A stretch of 64,000 nucleotides of DNA, from assembly GCA_014925825.1 (NCBI GenBank), contig JACGCK010000198.1:19267-83266 (forward strand), written 5' to 3'. Under the pieces are notes generated by a model. It worked only from the letters and a program-made list of their open reading frames with translations. It did no database searches and was not told the DNA's origin. Source of the DNA: Pholiota molesta. Its lineage: Eukaryota; Basidiomycota; Agaricomycetes; Agaricales; Strophariaceae. Positions within the stretch are counted from its first letter, which is position 1. Each line of letters opens with the position of its first letter. Positions 11,801 to 23,739 of this stretch are shown here, piece after piece. The translations under genes were made by a program, and so were the position numbers.

Positions 11801-11975
11801 TCCGGTACTTTCCCTGGATCAAGCACGCTACGTATACAAGAGCCTCCTAATTAGTTTAGCGCCCATCGCAATGAACAATGCCCTACCTGTACGATATACC
11901 ACTGTATGAAGTTCCAACATCAAAGGCGAGGACGAGCTTTTGGCGACGACCCTTATACACAGACCGGGATGGCAT
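8851..11975 (-). CDS. Chimeric Hsp70-like ATPase fused to coiled-coil family C-terminus
   Basis: The first ten exons, starting MPSRSVYKGRRQKLVLAFDV at 11975, encode about 420 residues of an HSPA12-like ATPase. It has DVGTSYSG, IIVDAGGGTIDVG and HVVLVGGFAANNYM, and a deletion of about 14 residues after FKLHLLSE relative to its paralogues. After SFYLDHFVQSRVSKPTHGNF (near 10175) the frame continues without a stop into CSTPSSYPGPTRDKAKEDYN. From there it is the coiled-coil and C-terminal region of the family at 12340-14313: VQMQDELKKAKREVEEYRK, then VDLLSASELSQKVSDLNEE, EPNPILVQLVMQIYFARFC, HFTSADIEVYCPAPGAPFD and VILQSTLQELLQP. The Hsp70 part beyond the junction is missing. Two further introns (near 9840-9890 and 9390-9465) splice in frame, giving about 850 residues. 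An assembly join is possible but unlikely, because flanks, introns and frame are all consistent. Confidence 0.75.
10140..10200 (-). other. Fusion junction between Hsp70-like and coiled-coil modules
   Basis: Upstream in the transcript, the protein tracks the Hsp70 paralogues (VRSRIAKITYG / VRTRVAKITYGNF versus VQSRVSKPTHGNF). Downstream it tracks the coiled-coil gene (GKFMSLSTSTPDPARDKATE versus GNFCSTPSSYPGPTRDKAKE). The short shared G-[NK]-F stretch sits at the switch. No intron lies at the junction, so the fusion is inside one exon. Confidence 0.6.
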
Positions 11976-12339
11976 AGTGCAGATGTATGGGAAAGCAAGG
12001 GGGTGAAGGCGGCCATCCTATTTTTGTTTGCACCATGCTATGTGGTAAGATCATTGTGGGCAACTTACATATGTTGGGTGATCAGAACGGCCTTTTTATT
12101 AGGACGATTGCCTTATATTTTTGTCCAACCCTTTTCTATTCACAATCATCCTTAGCAGTCGCTCAGCCGAGTCTAAGTATACGCAACGGTAGACTTACCA
12201 GGTGCAAACATAGTGATTCGCGCTATCGATGAGACAATATGAAGAAATCCGAATACAAGCCATCCAGACCAATGTCCATGGCGTTCCCAAACCAGTGCAA
12301 AATATTCTACAATCATGACCCAGTCCTTTGCCTTGTGCA
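11976..12339. other. Intergenic region, no gene
   Basis: This is the promoter side of the chimeric gene and the 3' side of the upstream coiled-coil gene. No other coding signal is seen. Confidence 0.5.
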
Positions 12340-14313
12340 TCAATCGGCGTGGGGAGTGCTTTTGCTCTTCTTCGGTCTACTAGGCGCGCTGGCCGGCTGC
12401 AGCAGCTCCTGCAGAGTGGACTGCAGGATGACCTTGGGCAGTAGGACGATATGGGCCGCACCGCTGCGGGCCCCGCGCGACGACACATCGCACAGCCCAA
12501 TACCTGCAGTGCCGAGAATAGCCCCACCAGCTCCGCCGCCGCCGCCGCCACCGTCCTTCTTCCGCCGTCCGTCGTCCAGCGCATCCTCCATGCACTGCGG
12601 GTCGAATGGCGCCCCAGGGGCAGGGCAGTACACCTCGATGTCGGCCGATGTGAAGTGCTCGCCGAGCGCGACGCGGATATCGAGGATCGCCTTGAAGATG
12701 GGCTTCAGCTGTTGCTCGAACGTGCTGCCCTTGTCCGGGCTGGAGAGCTCCCACTCGGCGATGCCCATGATGAGGCGTAGGTTGTGGGCGAAGTCCCGCG
12801 CCCAGTTGTCCGACGAGGGGCGCGTGAGCGCGTGCGTTATCGCCCGCCAGCGGCCTGAGACGGCTTGTTCTTCTGTATGACGTTAGATTAAAAAGGAGTT
12901 GTGCTCGTTAGCGGTGGTCTTGGAGGAGAAAAATAAAAATCCACTACCTTTGTGTCTGATCTCTCCATACGTCCTGCTCAGGAAATTGTTTATCTCCTCC
13001 GAGCCCTCATGCCAGCACTGAATTTTTGCGCTGCAGAATCTCGCAAAATAGATCTGCATGACGAGCTGTACGAGGATAGGATTAGGCTCCGGGTCGCTTG
13101 CAGTACCGACGAGCACCCTGGCAGCAGGCTCGCCGATCCACATACACGCCGTCTGGTACGCGCTCTGGGTCTCCGCGTCCGAATTCCACTGGCGCTGCAT
13201 ATGCATCAGCGAATCGGCGAACCACGCCGCCGCTTGGAAGGCCTCTTCATTGAGATCGCCGACCTTCTGGCTGAGCTCCGACGCCGAGAGCAGGTCCGCC
13301 TTGGTCAGGAACACCTGCGCGCCCATGAGCTCCTTGCCCCGGATCTCGGACAGGTTGCGGTAGTCCTCGAGCTCGCGCTGCACGTTGCGGAGCTCGTTCT
13401 GCAGCGTCGCCGCGTTCTCGCGGTACCGGAGGCGCTCCTGGTCGATCTCGCGGTTCGCGTGCTTCAGGTGGCGGTTGTCGCTCTCGGCGCGCTTCAGGTC
13501 GCTCTGCAGGCGCTGGTTGTCAGCAAAGAGCCGGTGATATTCTTCTGTCGCTTTATCGCGGGCTGGATCAGGGGTCGAGGTAGATAAAGACATGAATTTT
13601 CCTAGGTATCTAGTACTGAGGCTTGGCATTCGACTGGAGTCAGGTCCGGGGCGGCTACTATGAACAGGAACTTCTTGAGCATTGGAAGCCGAGCGCGGCT
13701 CGCGAGGGAGGCCGGCTTGTCTGCCTGCACTACCCCCGGTTGCAGCTGCATGGTCAGCCTGCGATGCTTGGGATCTCGAAGCTGTATTGACTTGCTGTTT
13801 CTGTTCGGGCACTGGCGAATCTAGCTCAAAGAAATCTTCCTCCTCTGATGAATTCGACATTTGCGGGGGCAACGTCGACGGAGTCTGGGCGCTTGCCCTC
13901 GCAGAACTTGAACGGGCATCGTCTGTGGGTCTGGGGTGGTGTCGCGGGTGTGGAACATCGACAGAGGAATGCATGCGTGCCGAATCTCCCTGATCTCTGT
14001 GACGGGGGTTATCGTCGGCGTCGCGCCTGGACGTCGAGGATCTGTTTGGATCCCGCTCTTTCGTAGTTGTAGAGGAGCCTCCATGTCGATCCCCACGCTC
14101 ATGGTGCCCTGTACCTTGAGGTGTCAAAGGTCGGGGTTCGTTAAGGTTTCCGCCATCGTTCAGAGTCGGTTTAGGTGGCTTTGGAGGTGGCCGATTATCA
14201 ATAGAGTGAGAATGGGCATGCGCCGAAGCATAGTTCGCGGGCTCAGCCTCATGTAACCTGGACACCATGGTTCTACTGGAATCACTGTCCGGCGCGGCGT
14301 TGGAAGCAGGCAT
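12340..14313 (-). CDS. Agaricomycete coiled-coil family protein, full length
   Basis: Two exons encode about 630 residues from MPASNAAPDSDSSRTMVSRL. Residues 1-235 are Ser/Pro/His/Arg-rich and look disordered. Residues ~245-345 form a coiled coil (RLQSDLKRAESDNRHLKHAN, TLQNELRNVQRELEDYRNL). A globular, conserved C-terminal region follows: TKADLLSASELSQKVGDLNE, ARVLVGTASDPEPNPILVQL, then after an intron EEQAVSGRWRAITHALTRP. Late in the protein are HFTSADIEVYCPAPGAPFD, an internal Gly run, and VILQSTLQELL. The intron begins at CACAAAG/gtagtgg and ends catacag/AAGAAC, in frame. I know this architecture as a multicopy, unnamed family in agaricomycetes, with no function that I can state. The downstream chimera carries a close copy of the C-terminal two-thirds, including the intron sequence, so the duplication is fairly recent. 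Confidence 0.75.
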
Positions 14314-14763
14314 GGGTTGCGGTTGGATGACCAGTGGAGGCGGAGAAGGTCGTGGTGGGAAGTAAGAGCCTCATTGATAGTATAGGCGCTTATTTGGACT
14401 GTTCGTCCCTGCGAAAGGCTGTTCAACGGCAGCGCCGAATTACAGTTCGATGATCAATTAATCGCTGATCATCAAGATTAGATTTAGATAAGGCTCATTG
14501 GATGTTAAGGCCATGGTTGGACGTCCAACCACGTTCTAATGCCCATCGTTAATTAATCATGATGTCGACGAAGGCTTATAGCGTGATAAAAAGCTAATAA
14601 TTATTGCGAATGATTGTCCAGTGAGCAGCAATGAAGAGTAACATGATGGCTAGGTGGATTAATTAAGATCGGGAAAAGGATGCCTCAGGTATACATACTA
14701 CAGGATCGTGGGGGTGGTGGTTATCAATATTGGAACATAATGCTTGGGTGGGGGGGAAGGGTA
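14314..14763. other. Intergenic region, no gene
   Basis: AT-rich sequence upstream of the coiled-coil gene and downstream of the RhoGAP gene stop at 14764. Short ttaattaa-type motifs recur (14450-14770), and no coding feature is supported. Confidence 0.5.
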
Positions 14764-17700
14764 TTAATTAGGGGTATATTGGCTTCCATTTTCGAATGAT
14801 GGTTCGTCGTCATGTGAGTCGTGCATGGGTTCATAGTTTTCTTCTTCATCCTCCTCTTCGTCCTCTTCTAAGATGGCGGAATCGACATCGACATCGTCTT
14901 CAGAATGTGGCTCCTCTCCTTCAGGATCGGCATCGGCGAAGAGGAAATGGAACTAGCAGAAAAGATTTAGCTTCCTTGCTCGATGGTTCAGAAAAGAGAA
15001 AACACGGACATGGGTAATAAGCGCCTTGACTAGTTTATGAGAAAGTCCCATATTATTCAAGATCATCACGAAATCGTTCTGAGGCGCCCTCAAAAGATTA
15101 GGGCTGAAGACGATAGCCAACGCTTCGGCGGTCATATGGTTGTATTCCTCATAATCTGTGACCCTACAAGACATTCAGAACCAATAAAGAAACACTTCCA
15201 GAATGCAACGTACTTGTCAAGATGCTCTGATACTCGGCGAAGAATATCAAAGTTAGGTTGAGGAAGGGCTTGAATGACGTTGCGAATGCTAATCAGGCGG
15301 TCATCCAGATTTTCTTGTCCTGTAGGGTATTTGAGTAACAGGCATTGAAAATCTACGGAATCCACGTACTCATTGCTTCCATCACATCGTGGTAAGAAGA
15401 TGGCGGAAATACTGGCTCTGGAAGGACACGGAACCAAGATTTGACCAAGTCGCAGAGAGCATGGACGTCTGTCGTTTGTCTGATAGGATGTTCACCCCTG
15501 TTGTATGCCTCTTTGAGGGCGTTAATTTCTGTGGAGGCGCCAGCAATTCGGTCTAATGGCGTAACATTAGGATCAACTTGATTGTATAGAGGAGAGCAGA
15601 GATATAGGACGTACATATGCCGACTTCGTTCAAACCGCGGGCTTCTATCTCAGCCAGGCATTCCTCAATAATTACAGGAACAGTTCCAGGCGGAATATGT
15701 TCGCCACCAGCCTCTCTTCGTAACAGAAATTCGAGTTCGACAGCAAAGACTACACAAAGCTTATCAGACAACGACAAACTCAAGATTGCAACATAACTTA
15801 CCAGCTTTGGGATCGCGCGAAGCAACAATTGGGTGGTGGTGAATATGATCAGCAATCTGGGGTTTGGGAGAATTGCCGAGGTATGTAAGGCGCCGTTTCG
15901 CAGCTATCTTCGTAACACGAGAGATAGTTTCGAGCCATTTCGTCATCTCGCGCTTACTGGTAGCCTGCAAGAGATAATGGCCGCCGTCTTCGGTATCAAG
16001 CTGGAAAGTATATGACCGCTCGTTGTTGATGAACTGCGCGACCTGCGCATCCATGACACTGAGCACAAGTGACGGTTTTCCGGTCGACGAGAAATCCAGC
16101 TTCGAGGGGGTCCGCCTGAGGCCAGTGGATGGTGCAGTATCGGAAACGAAAGCACTGGAAATAGGCCGCATGAAATTCAAGAACGCCGACATACTCTTCT
16201 TATTGCGGTGCTGCTTCTGCGCGCTCGAGAGGGGTTTACGCGGTCGCATGGCTTTGTTGAGCAAATCATCACGGCGTTCATTCTTGCTTTGTTCCTGAAG
16301 CTTTTCCCTCTGGAGACGTGTTCGGAGCGCTTTATCTCGGCGATTCTTCTCGATCTGGATGGCCACGACCTTGTTAAACGGTCGTATAGCCTTCTTGGTC
16401 GACCCTCCGCTCATACTTGGCGTCGCGGCCTCCCTAAATGCCTCTTCCTTGATGCCGCGATGATCGAACTGTAGGTTAAGGACCTCCTTCTCAATGTTAT
16501 TGAGACGTTCGAAGCCACGTCTATGGACTTCTTCTGATGCAGCATTTTTGCGAGCTGATGGAAGACACGACGATTTGCTGATCAGATTACAGAGATGCCT
16601 AAGACAGAAATTAGATTACACCCGAATACCAATGGATCTTCTCGAATTGTACTGACCTGCGTTTATCGAAATTTACGAGGCTTTGGCCTTCGTGAGATGA
16701 TGCCTCTATGATATCTGGCGTAGCAATAATTTCCAGCATGCGTTCCAAAAGCCATCCCATGTCTACTGTTAACGAATCCACTGACGATGTTGATTGCACA
16801 TAGGGGCGATGCAACAATGCAGCTAGAGATTCACAAGAGGCACCTCGGCCAATGGCGATACCCTGCCATGCGCGATGATGCATGCGACTCTCTACACTCA
16901 AAAGAGCGGAGGTCGCTACCGCCTCGACAAATGACCGCACGCATGGCTGATCCATCAACTGAGGCGTCGAAGGCGTCTCCGTATTTCGCAATCGAGCGAC
17001 CTCTATCACCTGCACAAGGAGCTCCATGCGGGCCTGTCTTGCACGCAGGCCGATTCGAGGAGCCACCAGCTTGGCCACAAGCCATTTGCGTATGATTGCA
17101 TAAGCTCGGATGCAGCTGCGCACGCCGGGTGGAAGTAGTCGATACAACGCATCTTGCGTCAACTCGGAGATTAGAGACGACGGCTCGACCTCTTGTATAT
17201 GGGTATAGATAGTTTGGATCTCGACTAGCTCTTCGATGGACCCGGCGTCCCGAGATGAGAACCAGCCCGTGCGATCTGAGCTCTGGACTTCGAGTAGATC
17301 CGCAGTTATATAGAGGTCCTATCCACATTATTAGAGATTATACAGAAAAAGAACGTGTAAAATGGACATACCTCCTGAGTGACGTTACTGAATGCTGCAC
17401 TGAACATCCCATCCAGATTTTCCACGAAGCTTTCGGGATCCATTCGGTCAAAATCAGGTGGGTCTCGAGTACTGGTATTGCGCGTTCGCGCGCCCCTGCT
17501 GGGTTGGGATCGCTGGTGTAGTCCATGAGAGATAGTAGGTCGCATAGTCTGTGACGTGAAAGTCGACTTCACAGATCGCAACGTTTCGGTCAACGATTCC
17601 CAAGCCTTTTGGACAGCCGGAGCGCCGAGCATCGTAGATTTGAAGACGAGATGATCTGAACGACTCTCCAAAAATGCACGGACAGCATTATAGAGTTGAA

Positions 17701-20700
17701 CATCGTCTAAGATGTCTTGCGCACCGCCGCCGATCGTCAGCCACTCCTTGATCGTGACTAGAACTTCGCTCCGTTTATCTGCCACCAAGAGATAGTCGGC
17801 GATCGACGGAGAGCCACCCAGAGGTTGCGAGGTGATGTAGATCTTGCGTAAAAGCTAAAGAAACGGTAAGAAGATTGTCGAGGCAGTAGCAAGATGAGAA
17901 AAATACCTCGAAGAAGACAACAGGAGTGACAAAACTGCGATATACATTCCACCATACACGAGAAAATTCCGTACGATCCACCACCAATTCGCGAGTCATG
18001 CCTTCTCGAAGAGACATTTCGCCGTTGTCGTCCGCAACAGAAACAGACATATTCTCCAGGCCGTGCACGAGGATACTGACCAAGTTGTTTAGGGTTCCAG
18101 CTTGAACGACTACCCGAAGTGGTGGGTCAGATGAGGGCTCGACAGTGACGAAGTTTGCGCGATTGAGGTGCGAGACAGAGGGTAGAGAACTGCGCCGTGC
18201 CATGCTGGTTTTCCTCTCCAATCCTTGAGACGAGCTGGGCTTTACGCGGATGGATGGGTTTCGACTCAAGGATTTTTCTGTGCCTTGTTCGATAGAGGAG
18301 CTCGGAGGACGTGATGGTGCCCGAGACGACGGCCGAGAATTAGGAGCGGACTCGAATCCTCCACTTTGCACTATTAGCAAAAGATTGCCGTTGTATACCG
18401 AAATTGCCGTGCCGCCATGGCCCATAATAAGACGCTTGGTGAAATCTTGATTGGAATCAAGACTCTGGAGTTGACGACCTGCCTCCTGGCGAAGTTGAGC
18501 ATCGAGACTTCGCAAGTACTGAAAATCGGCCGTTTCGCTGTCAAGTCGGGCCCTGACGAGCTTCGATCTGTCCACCAGGGTTAACGTTGGGAGTGGGTCG
18601 GGGAAGAGCAACGGTAGCAAAGATGTCGAATGGGCCTGAATGGAATTCGCCCTAGTCCAGAAGTGCGGCTCGAAAAGACCTCGCCGACGAGGTTCTGCAG
18701 CTAGAGATAGAGACATAAACTGTTCCACCCTATCGAAAATCAGTAAAGATTCTGCTTAGAAAATAACAGAGAGGGATAAACTCACCTTTGCATTTTAACA
18801 GCCAGACCACTCATACCACCTCCTTCGACAGCCATTTCCCGCCAGAATGCAACCAGCTTGCGTACGTCATCATTTATCTCGTTCTCGGCCACATACGTCT
18901 TTCGCGGGCACAGCAGGAAAGTCTTCCTGAAATCCTCGAATAACGATCTTGCTCGTGAAATGCTGTCCATCTGTAACATCGAATCAGCAGGATCCACACG
19001 TGCCTTCGCCAACTCTTCCATCGCGCGCGCTTTGACGTCGCCTCCCCAAGGTGTGACTTGCGGATGCCCGACGGTCGCAGTAGCAGCGTCGTGTCCGAAA
19101 TGCGACCAGGATTCGATGGCCGCGAGAGCTTGCAGATTGACGCGCTTCCATGCCTTATCCAGACGAGCTACGGGTCGCGAGCAAAGCGCAGCCGATATCG
19201 CGCGCCACGAGCACTCATCGCCCGCTGCACGGCACAGCTCGCCCACGCGCGCCCAGACGGAGATCAGCTCCGAGCGCGAATGCGTCCGCGACGTCTGCTG
19301 GCTACTAGGGTCTTCTGACCGGCGTCCAGGCGAGTTCGGAGGTGGGTTGGCGTAGCTTTGCCCGCTCGAGGTGTCCGCGCCCAGGATCTGCAGGAGCAGG
19401 AGCTTCGTCAACCAATGCGGATGGTCGTCGCTGCCGAAGAGAGATAGGAGATGGGAGGAAGAATCCGGCGACTGCTCCTCTTGTTCCTCTTTGGAGATGT
19501 CGCTGCCGAGAATAGATTCGGCGCTGATGTTGTCAGGGCACTGGTCCATAATCGAACGATGGAAAAACGTCAAGCTTCTTGCGAGTAGATGAGGGTCGAA
19601 ATACAAGAGCATGTCGCGCGTCAGACCCTCCTCCTTCAACGCAGCCCACGGTGATCGGCTGCCAGGGGGTGCCAAACCACCTCTTGGCGAAGTTGGGTGG
19701 TCCATCCTATACTCTTGGTCCTTTGGAAGAAATAGAGCGTCCATCAACGAAATCGTTTTGTCGGCGTCGTCAGGTCGAGGCGAAAAGGTATTGATATTAG
19801 GAGAATCAGTGCCCGAAGTAACAGAAAGGTTGTAAACGGCTTGCGTAGATGGTGATGTTGTCAACGTCGGAGGACCACCGGCGTCTTGCGCACTGAGAGA
19901 TGCGTCTGGAATTGTGTCGCGTTTCCACTCGTCCCACCCAGAAACATCAACAGGTTGGCCATGGTATCGAAGGTATTCATTCGCGAGCCTGGCGACACGT
20001 ATTTTCGCGTCTTCGCGAGCATCTTCCTCGGCTCCGCTGACAAGGTAGGAGCAGCACCTCAAAAACTCGGCCTCAAACGTCTGTCGGCCCACAATCGACG
20101 GGATGGAACAGATAACGGACGACGCAAAGTCATGCCATCGAGCTTGCTCGCTCGCTTTCAGACTAGCATCGTCGTCCTGCGAAGCCTCGGCTGTATCTTC
20201 GGATGGCGTCGTCAGAAGCGTCGTCGCAAAGACGGCTTCGTGAATGAGGGCTTCAAAGGTCCCCTTCTCGATCATTCCGGCGTCATCACGAATGAGATCG
20301 GGATGCGTTCGCCTGCCCCAATAAGCCCTCTTCTTCCTGCCCACCGCACTAACGTTGCCATCTTCCCGCCCCTTGGCTTTGCGAGCTCGTCCAGAGGCAT
20401 CCCAGTCCTCCGCGAGGTTGGCTGACACGTCGGAGTTATTGGGCTCTTCGTCTTCTTCGTCGGTGGGAGGGACGAGCCCAACAGGAAATAGTTCCTTGAT
20501 CGCGTTCGCCCTATCGCCTGGAGGCTTGTAGAAATACAGTTTAGACCCTTTGAGTTCTAGCTTGAAGGGCTTCCAGCCCTTCGATAGTGATACGCTAGCG
20601 GCGTGGTTGAAGTTCGGTGGTACATCCGCTAGGCGGTTGATGAATCCGCTGTGGAACACGATCTGAGAGGACCGTTTCGGGTCAGGAATGTCTTCCTCCA

Positions 20701-21795
20701 AGTGTTCCGGCTCCGGTTCGATGATGGTTGGAGGTGGAAGGAGAGTCGTAACGCGGTTGTTTACTGGACTAGGGGAAACAGGCGTATTGTCGTGCGCAGG
20801 CCTGTTGTTCAGACCGCCGAAACCGAAACCGAAGGCGGCTCGGGTGGGGGTGCCATGAATGGGTTGGTCGAATTCTCGCACGTCGTGTTCGCGATCATTT
20901 GAACGTTGAGGGCTCGGTGGATACCGTGGGCTAGCGAGTTTCGATGGCAGTTTAGGGGTAAAGGAATGGGAACGTGAGTGAACGTGCGTCGGAGATGCAG
21001 ATCTGGGAATCTGTATCTTGTCCGGAGAGGTGGTGGATATTGAGATGGCCATTGGCGGAAGGGTCGAACTTCGAGGGGGGGAAACGGACGGTGAAATTTT
21101 GGGGAACGGATGTCGGCCATTGGCCGTGCTTTGTGGCGAAGATGGACTAGCAGGAGAGGCGATACTGGCATTGCTGTCGCTACGTCCTCGATATTCTGCG
21201 ATACGCTCTTGAAAAGATGCTTTTACCGGCGAAAAGTTGGTATGCGTATGCGAGACATTGTTTAGATCATCTGCTGACTTCGACCATCCTCTGCGCGAAA
21301 TATTTCGCAAGTCTCCAAGGCCTCCATGCGTTGCCGTGGTCGGGCTTGAAGGATTGCTAGGTGTGTGAAACCTAGGGATTTCCGTAGACTTCTGCGGTCT
21401 TGCAGACAGATCGAGGACCGAGCTGAAGAAGTGGGTGGGGCACAAGATGAGTCCACAGTCGGAATATTGCACGGAGAAAGTGAATGAAAAGACGGGAAAT
21501 GCACTCACCGACTGCCTGCGCCCGCATATGTTTCCAAAATGGGTCTTGGATCAGTGGGTCGCGATATCGTGTGTTTCCTTCCTCCACTGCTTACACTCGG
21601 CCGCGAATCCGCAATCGGTGGCGAAGGTTTCGGATTTGACGCGCTACGACTGAACCATTTGGCTGGCTTCGTCAAGAATTGTGTGAATCCAGAAGAAGGG
21701 GAGACAGAGCGTGGTTGTGAGCTGGACGAGGCGTTTGGGGTCAAGGAATCCGGTGGGCTGAGCGAGTTCGGTTGAATGCCACGTCTCGGGGCCAT
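14764..21795 (-). CDS. Bem2-like RasGEF-PH-RhoGAP protein
   Basis: A large multi-exon gene encodes about 2,000 residues, starting MAPRRGIQPNSLSPPDSLTP. The order is as follows. First comes a Ser/Pro-rich disordered N-terminus of several hundred residues. Next is a PH-like segment (LSKGWKPFKLELKGSKLYFY). Then come a RasGEF N-terminal-type region (VVQAGTLNNLVSILVHG and following) and a RasGEF-like domain (PESFVENLDGMFS, DLYITADLLEVQ). A second PH-like segment follows (FINNERSYTFQLDTEDGGHY), and then a C-terminal RhoGAP domain. In the RhoGAP, an intron joins GLNEVGI and YRIAGASTEINALKEA, giving the arginine-finger motif GIYRIAGAS. FSPNLLRAPQNDFVMI is the conserved helix. An acidic tail ends the protein. 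This order matches yeast Bem2 and its relatives, which stimulate GTP hydrolysis on Rho GTPases and control polarity at the cell cortex. I infer the same role. First-exon donor: GCAGTCG/gtgagt near 21513. Confidence 0.82.
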
Positions 21796-23044
21796 GCGTT
21801 GCGGTTTGTCCGTCGTCGTGGGTGGAAAAGGAGGTTCAAAGGGGCAGAAGGAAAATGTGTGTTCGTATGATTGGCGTCAAAGTGTTGGAATGGCGGCCTA
21901 CTGGGATAATCAGAGTTAGCCGTTGAATAGAAGGAGAAAGCCACGTACTGTGAATGATTATGGGCTAGTTGTACAGGCGAAAAGGGTACAGATCGTGATA
22001 TAGCATAACCCAGTCATGGGTGATGGGGTTAAAGAAAAGTTGTAAGGTTGTATAAACAAATCGGCTTATTTGGTCCGTCAAATCTATTTCTCGTCAGATT
22101 CGCCTCCGACTCTCCTGACAGCTGTTCGCTCCGATAATGTGCCAATTTCCTCGTCCAAAGAGTCCATTCCCAGATTATTGGGTCTGCCCTGGTCTTTCCC
22201 ATTGGCAATTTTACTTCGAACGCTTATGTATTATCATAGCAGCATGGAACTGTACATGCACTGGCACGCGCCTCGCACCGCAATGTGGAGTCTGAGCAGA
22301 CTGGGGAAGCCCAAAATACTGGGGTCACCGCTTTTGTACATAACATCCACGTTCGTGGCAGATCCGGGTTTTAGATATTCATGTGTAAACGTTGTAAGTC
22401 AAATACATCAGCTTCGTATCAAATCTGGAGCGGAAATCACTAAATTAGGACGTATAGAAAACAAATATGGCGACTACCCGCAGATCTAGAACAGCTAGGT
22501 ACCCCTACAGGCCTACAACCGCATTGACCTTCAGCGAAGAAAAAAACTCGCTATGGGTCCAAAAAGAATATGCAGCAGAAATACTTATCTCTGGAAGACA
22601 ACCTCGCGTCCACCTCAACTCCCTAACGCCTGATTGATGTGGAGCAACTGCCAATTGACAATCCATCTGTCTGGAAGATCAAATGTACACTTGATGCTGC
22701 ACATATATATATGACTGAATATGGCAGAAGGTCATCAGAATTCACCTCAACACGAAGCCAAATCTGCATTTCAATCGCAGAAGGTGTTCCGCTTGCGATA
22801 TATTATCTCGAATCCGTAGTAACGAACGACGGCGAATAATGATAGGTATATATGCATTAGCCTAAATATTTAATCGAGCTTCAGTCCAAGTATCGTTTTC
22901 GTCTCAGGCGAGCAGAGGCAGGCAAAAGCCTGCAGAAGCGTCATGTAAGTACATACACCTGTGATGTCGATCATTAAGTACATCCATCATCGATGAGCCA
23001 GCCTGGCGCTAATATTATATTAGAAACTACTGAAGTCTGGACCA
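21796..23044. other. Intergenic region, AT-rich, no supported gene
   Basis: The left part is the promoter/leader of the Bem2-like gene. An open frame at 22070-22489 (plus) has no recognisable motif and poor codon character, so I do not call it. The rest is AT-rich with frequent stops on both strands. Confidence 0.4.
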
Positions 23045-23301
23045 CTACTCAAAACACATTTCAGGCTTTCGATTAACAGATTTTGCGGCTCCTCGCAGTA
23101 TATCTTTGATGTAAAGACCCTTTTCTTCCCCGGGCACTTCAATAGCACTGGTTAGGCGCTGGATATCTAGTACAGTACGAACGTACTTCTGTGGTCACTT
23201 GCAATTTACCTCCTACGATTATCATACGACTTGATTTCCACTGGGAAATTTAATCTATATGGTATAATGTATGCTGCGCATTGCAGCATCAAAGCAGACA
23301 T
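23045..23301 (-). CDS. Possible 68-residue two-exon gene or gene remnant
   Basis: On the minus strand, MSALMLQCAAYIIPYRLNFP continues to IKSYDN. It then splices (gtaggaggt...tgtactag, about 50 bases) to HIQRLTSAIEVPGEEKG, ending RKPEMCFE and stop. Both exons have protein-like composition and the intron joins them in frame. It could be a tiny gene or the last exons of a decayed larger gene, since a stop codon lies a few codons before the ATG. I recognise no family. Confidence 0.25.
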
Positions 23302-23739
23302 CAGATCATTAACGCACGTCGGCGAATTCTATTGAATTAGCTTCGCGTTCGGCTTAGAGGAGAACCCTCAAATTGATATGTTTAGATCTAGACATCCTCG
23401 TAGATTAGAAAAGGCCGGTTGTACATGAGCTGCTTTCGTTTTCTCACACACGACAACAGTTCTGCCAGATTCTGCCGCGAGAGTTGCGCATGATTAAAGA
23501 TTCAGTGAGAGGAAATTTAGAGGCCAAATGGTATCTTCCGTCCGCTAAGTATCCTTGGACCTCTTCCAAAAGGAAAAGTACAAAGGCTCACTGGAGATTA
23601 AGGGCCGTGCGTACCTACGTAATGAAATAGGCGCCAGCGCCCAGGCACAAATCCTTATTCGGGTTTGGGGAAATGAAATTGGTTTGATGGGTCAATGTTC
23701 AACGTTCACCAACGGCAAACCTTGAAGCAAGTATAACGT
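23302..23739. other. Intergenic region, no gene
   Basis: Sequence between the small minus-strand candidate and the 3' end of the F-box gene. No coding signal or repeat recognised. Confidence 0.4.

Noticed and set aside
12952..13587. 211-codon plus-strand open frame
   Set aside because: Antisense shadow of the coiled-coil gene. Leu/Val/Arg-rich text mirrors Glu/Gln/Arg codons of the coil.
22070..22489. 139-codon plus-strand frame
   Set aside because: No motif and atypical composition compared with confirmed genes here.
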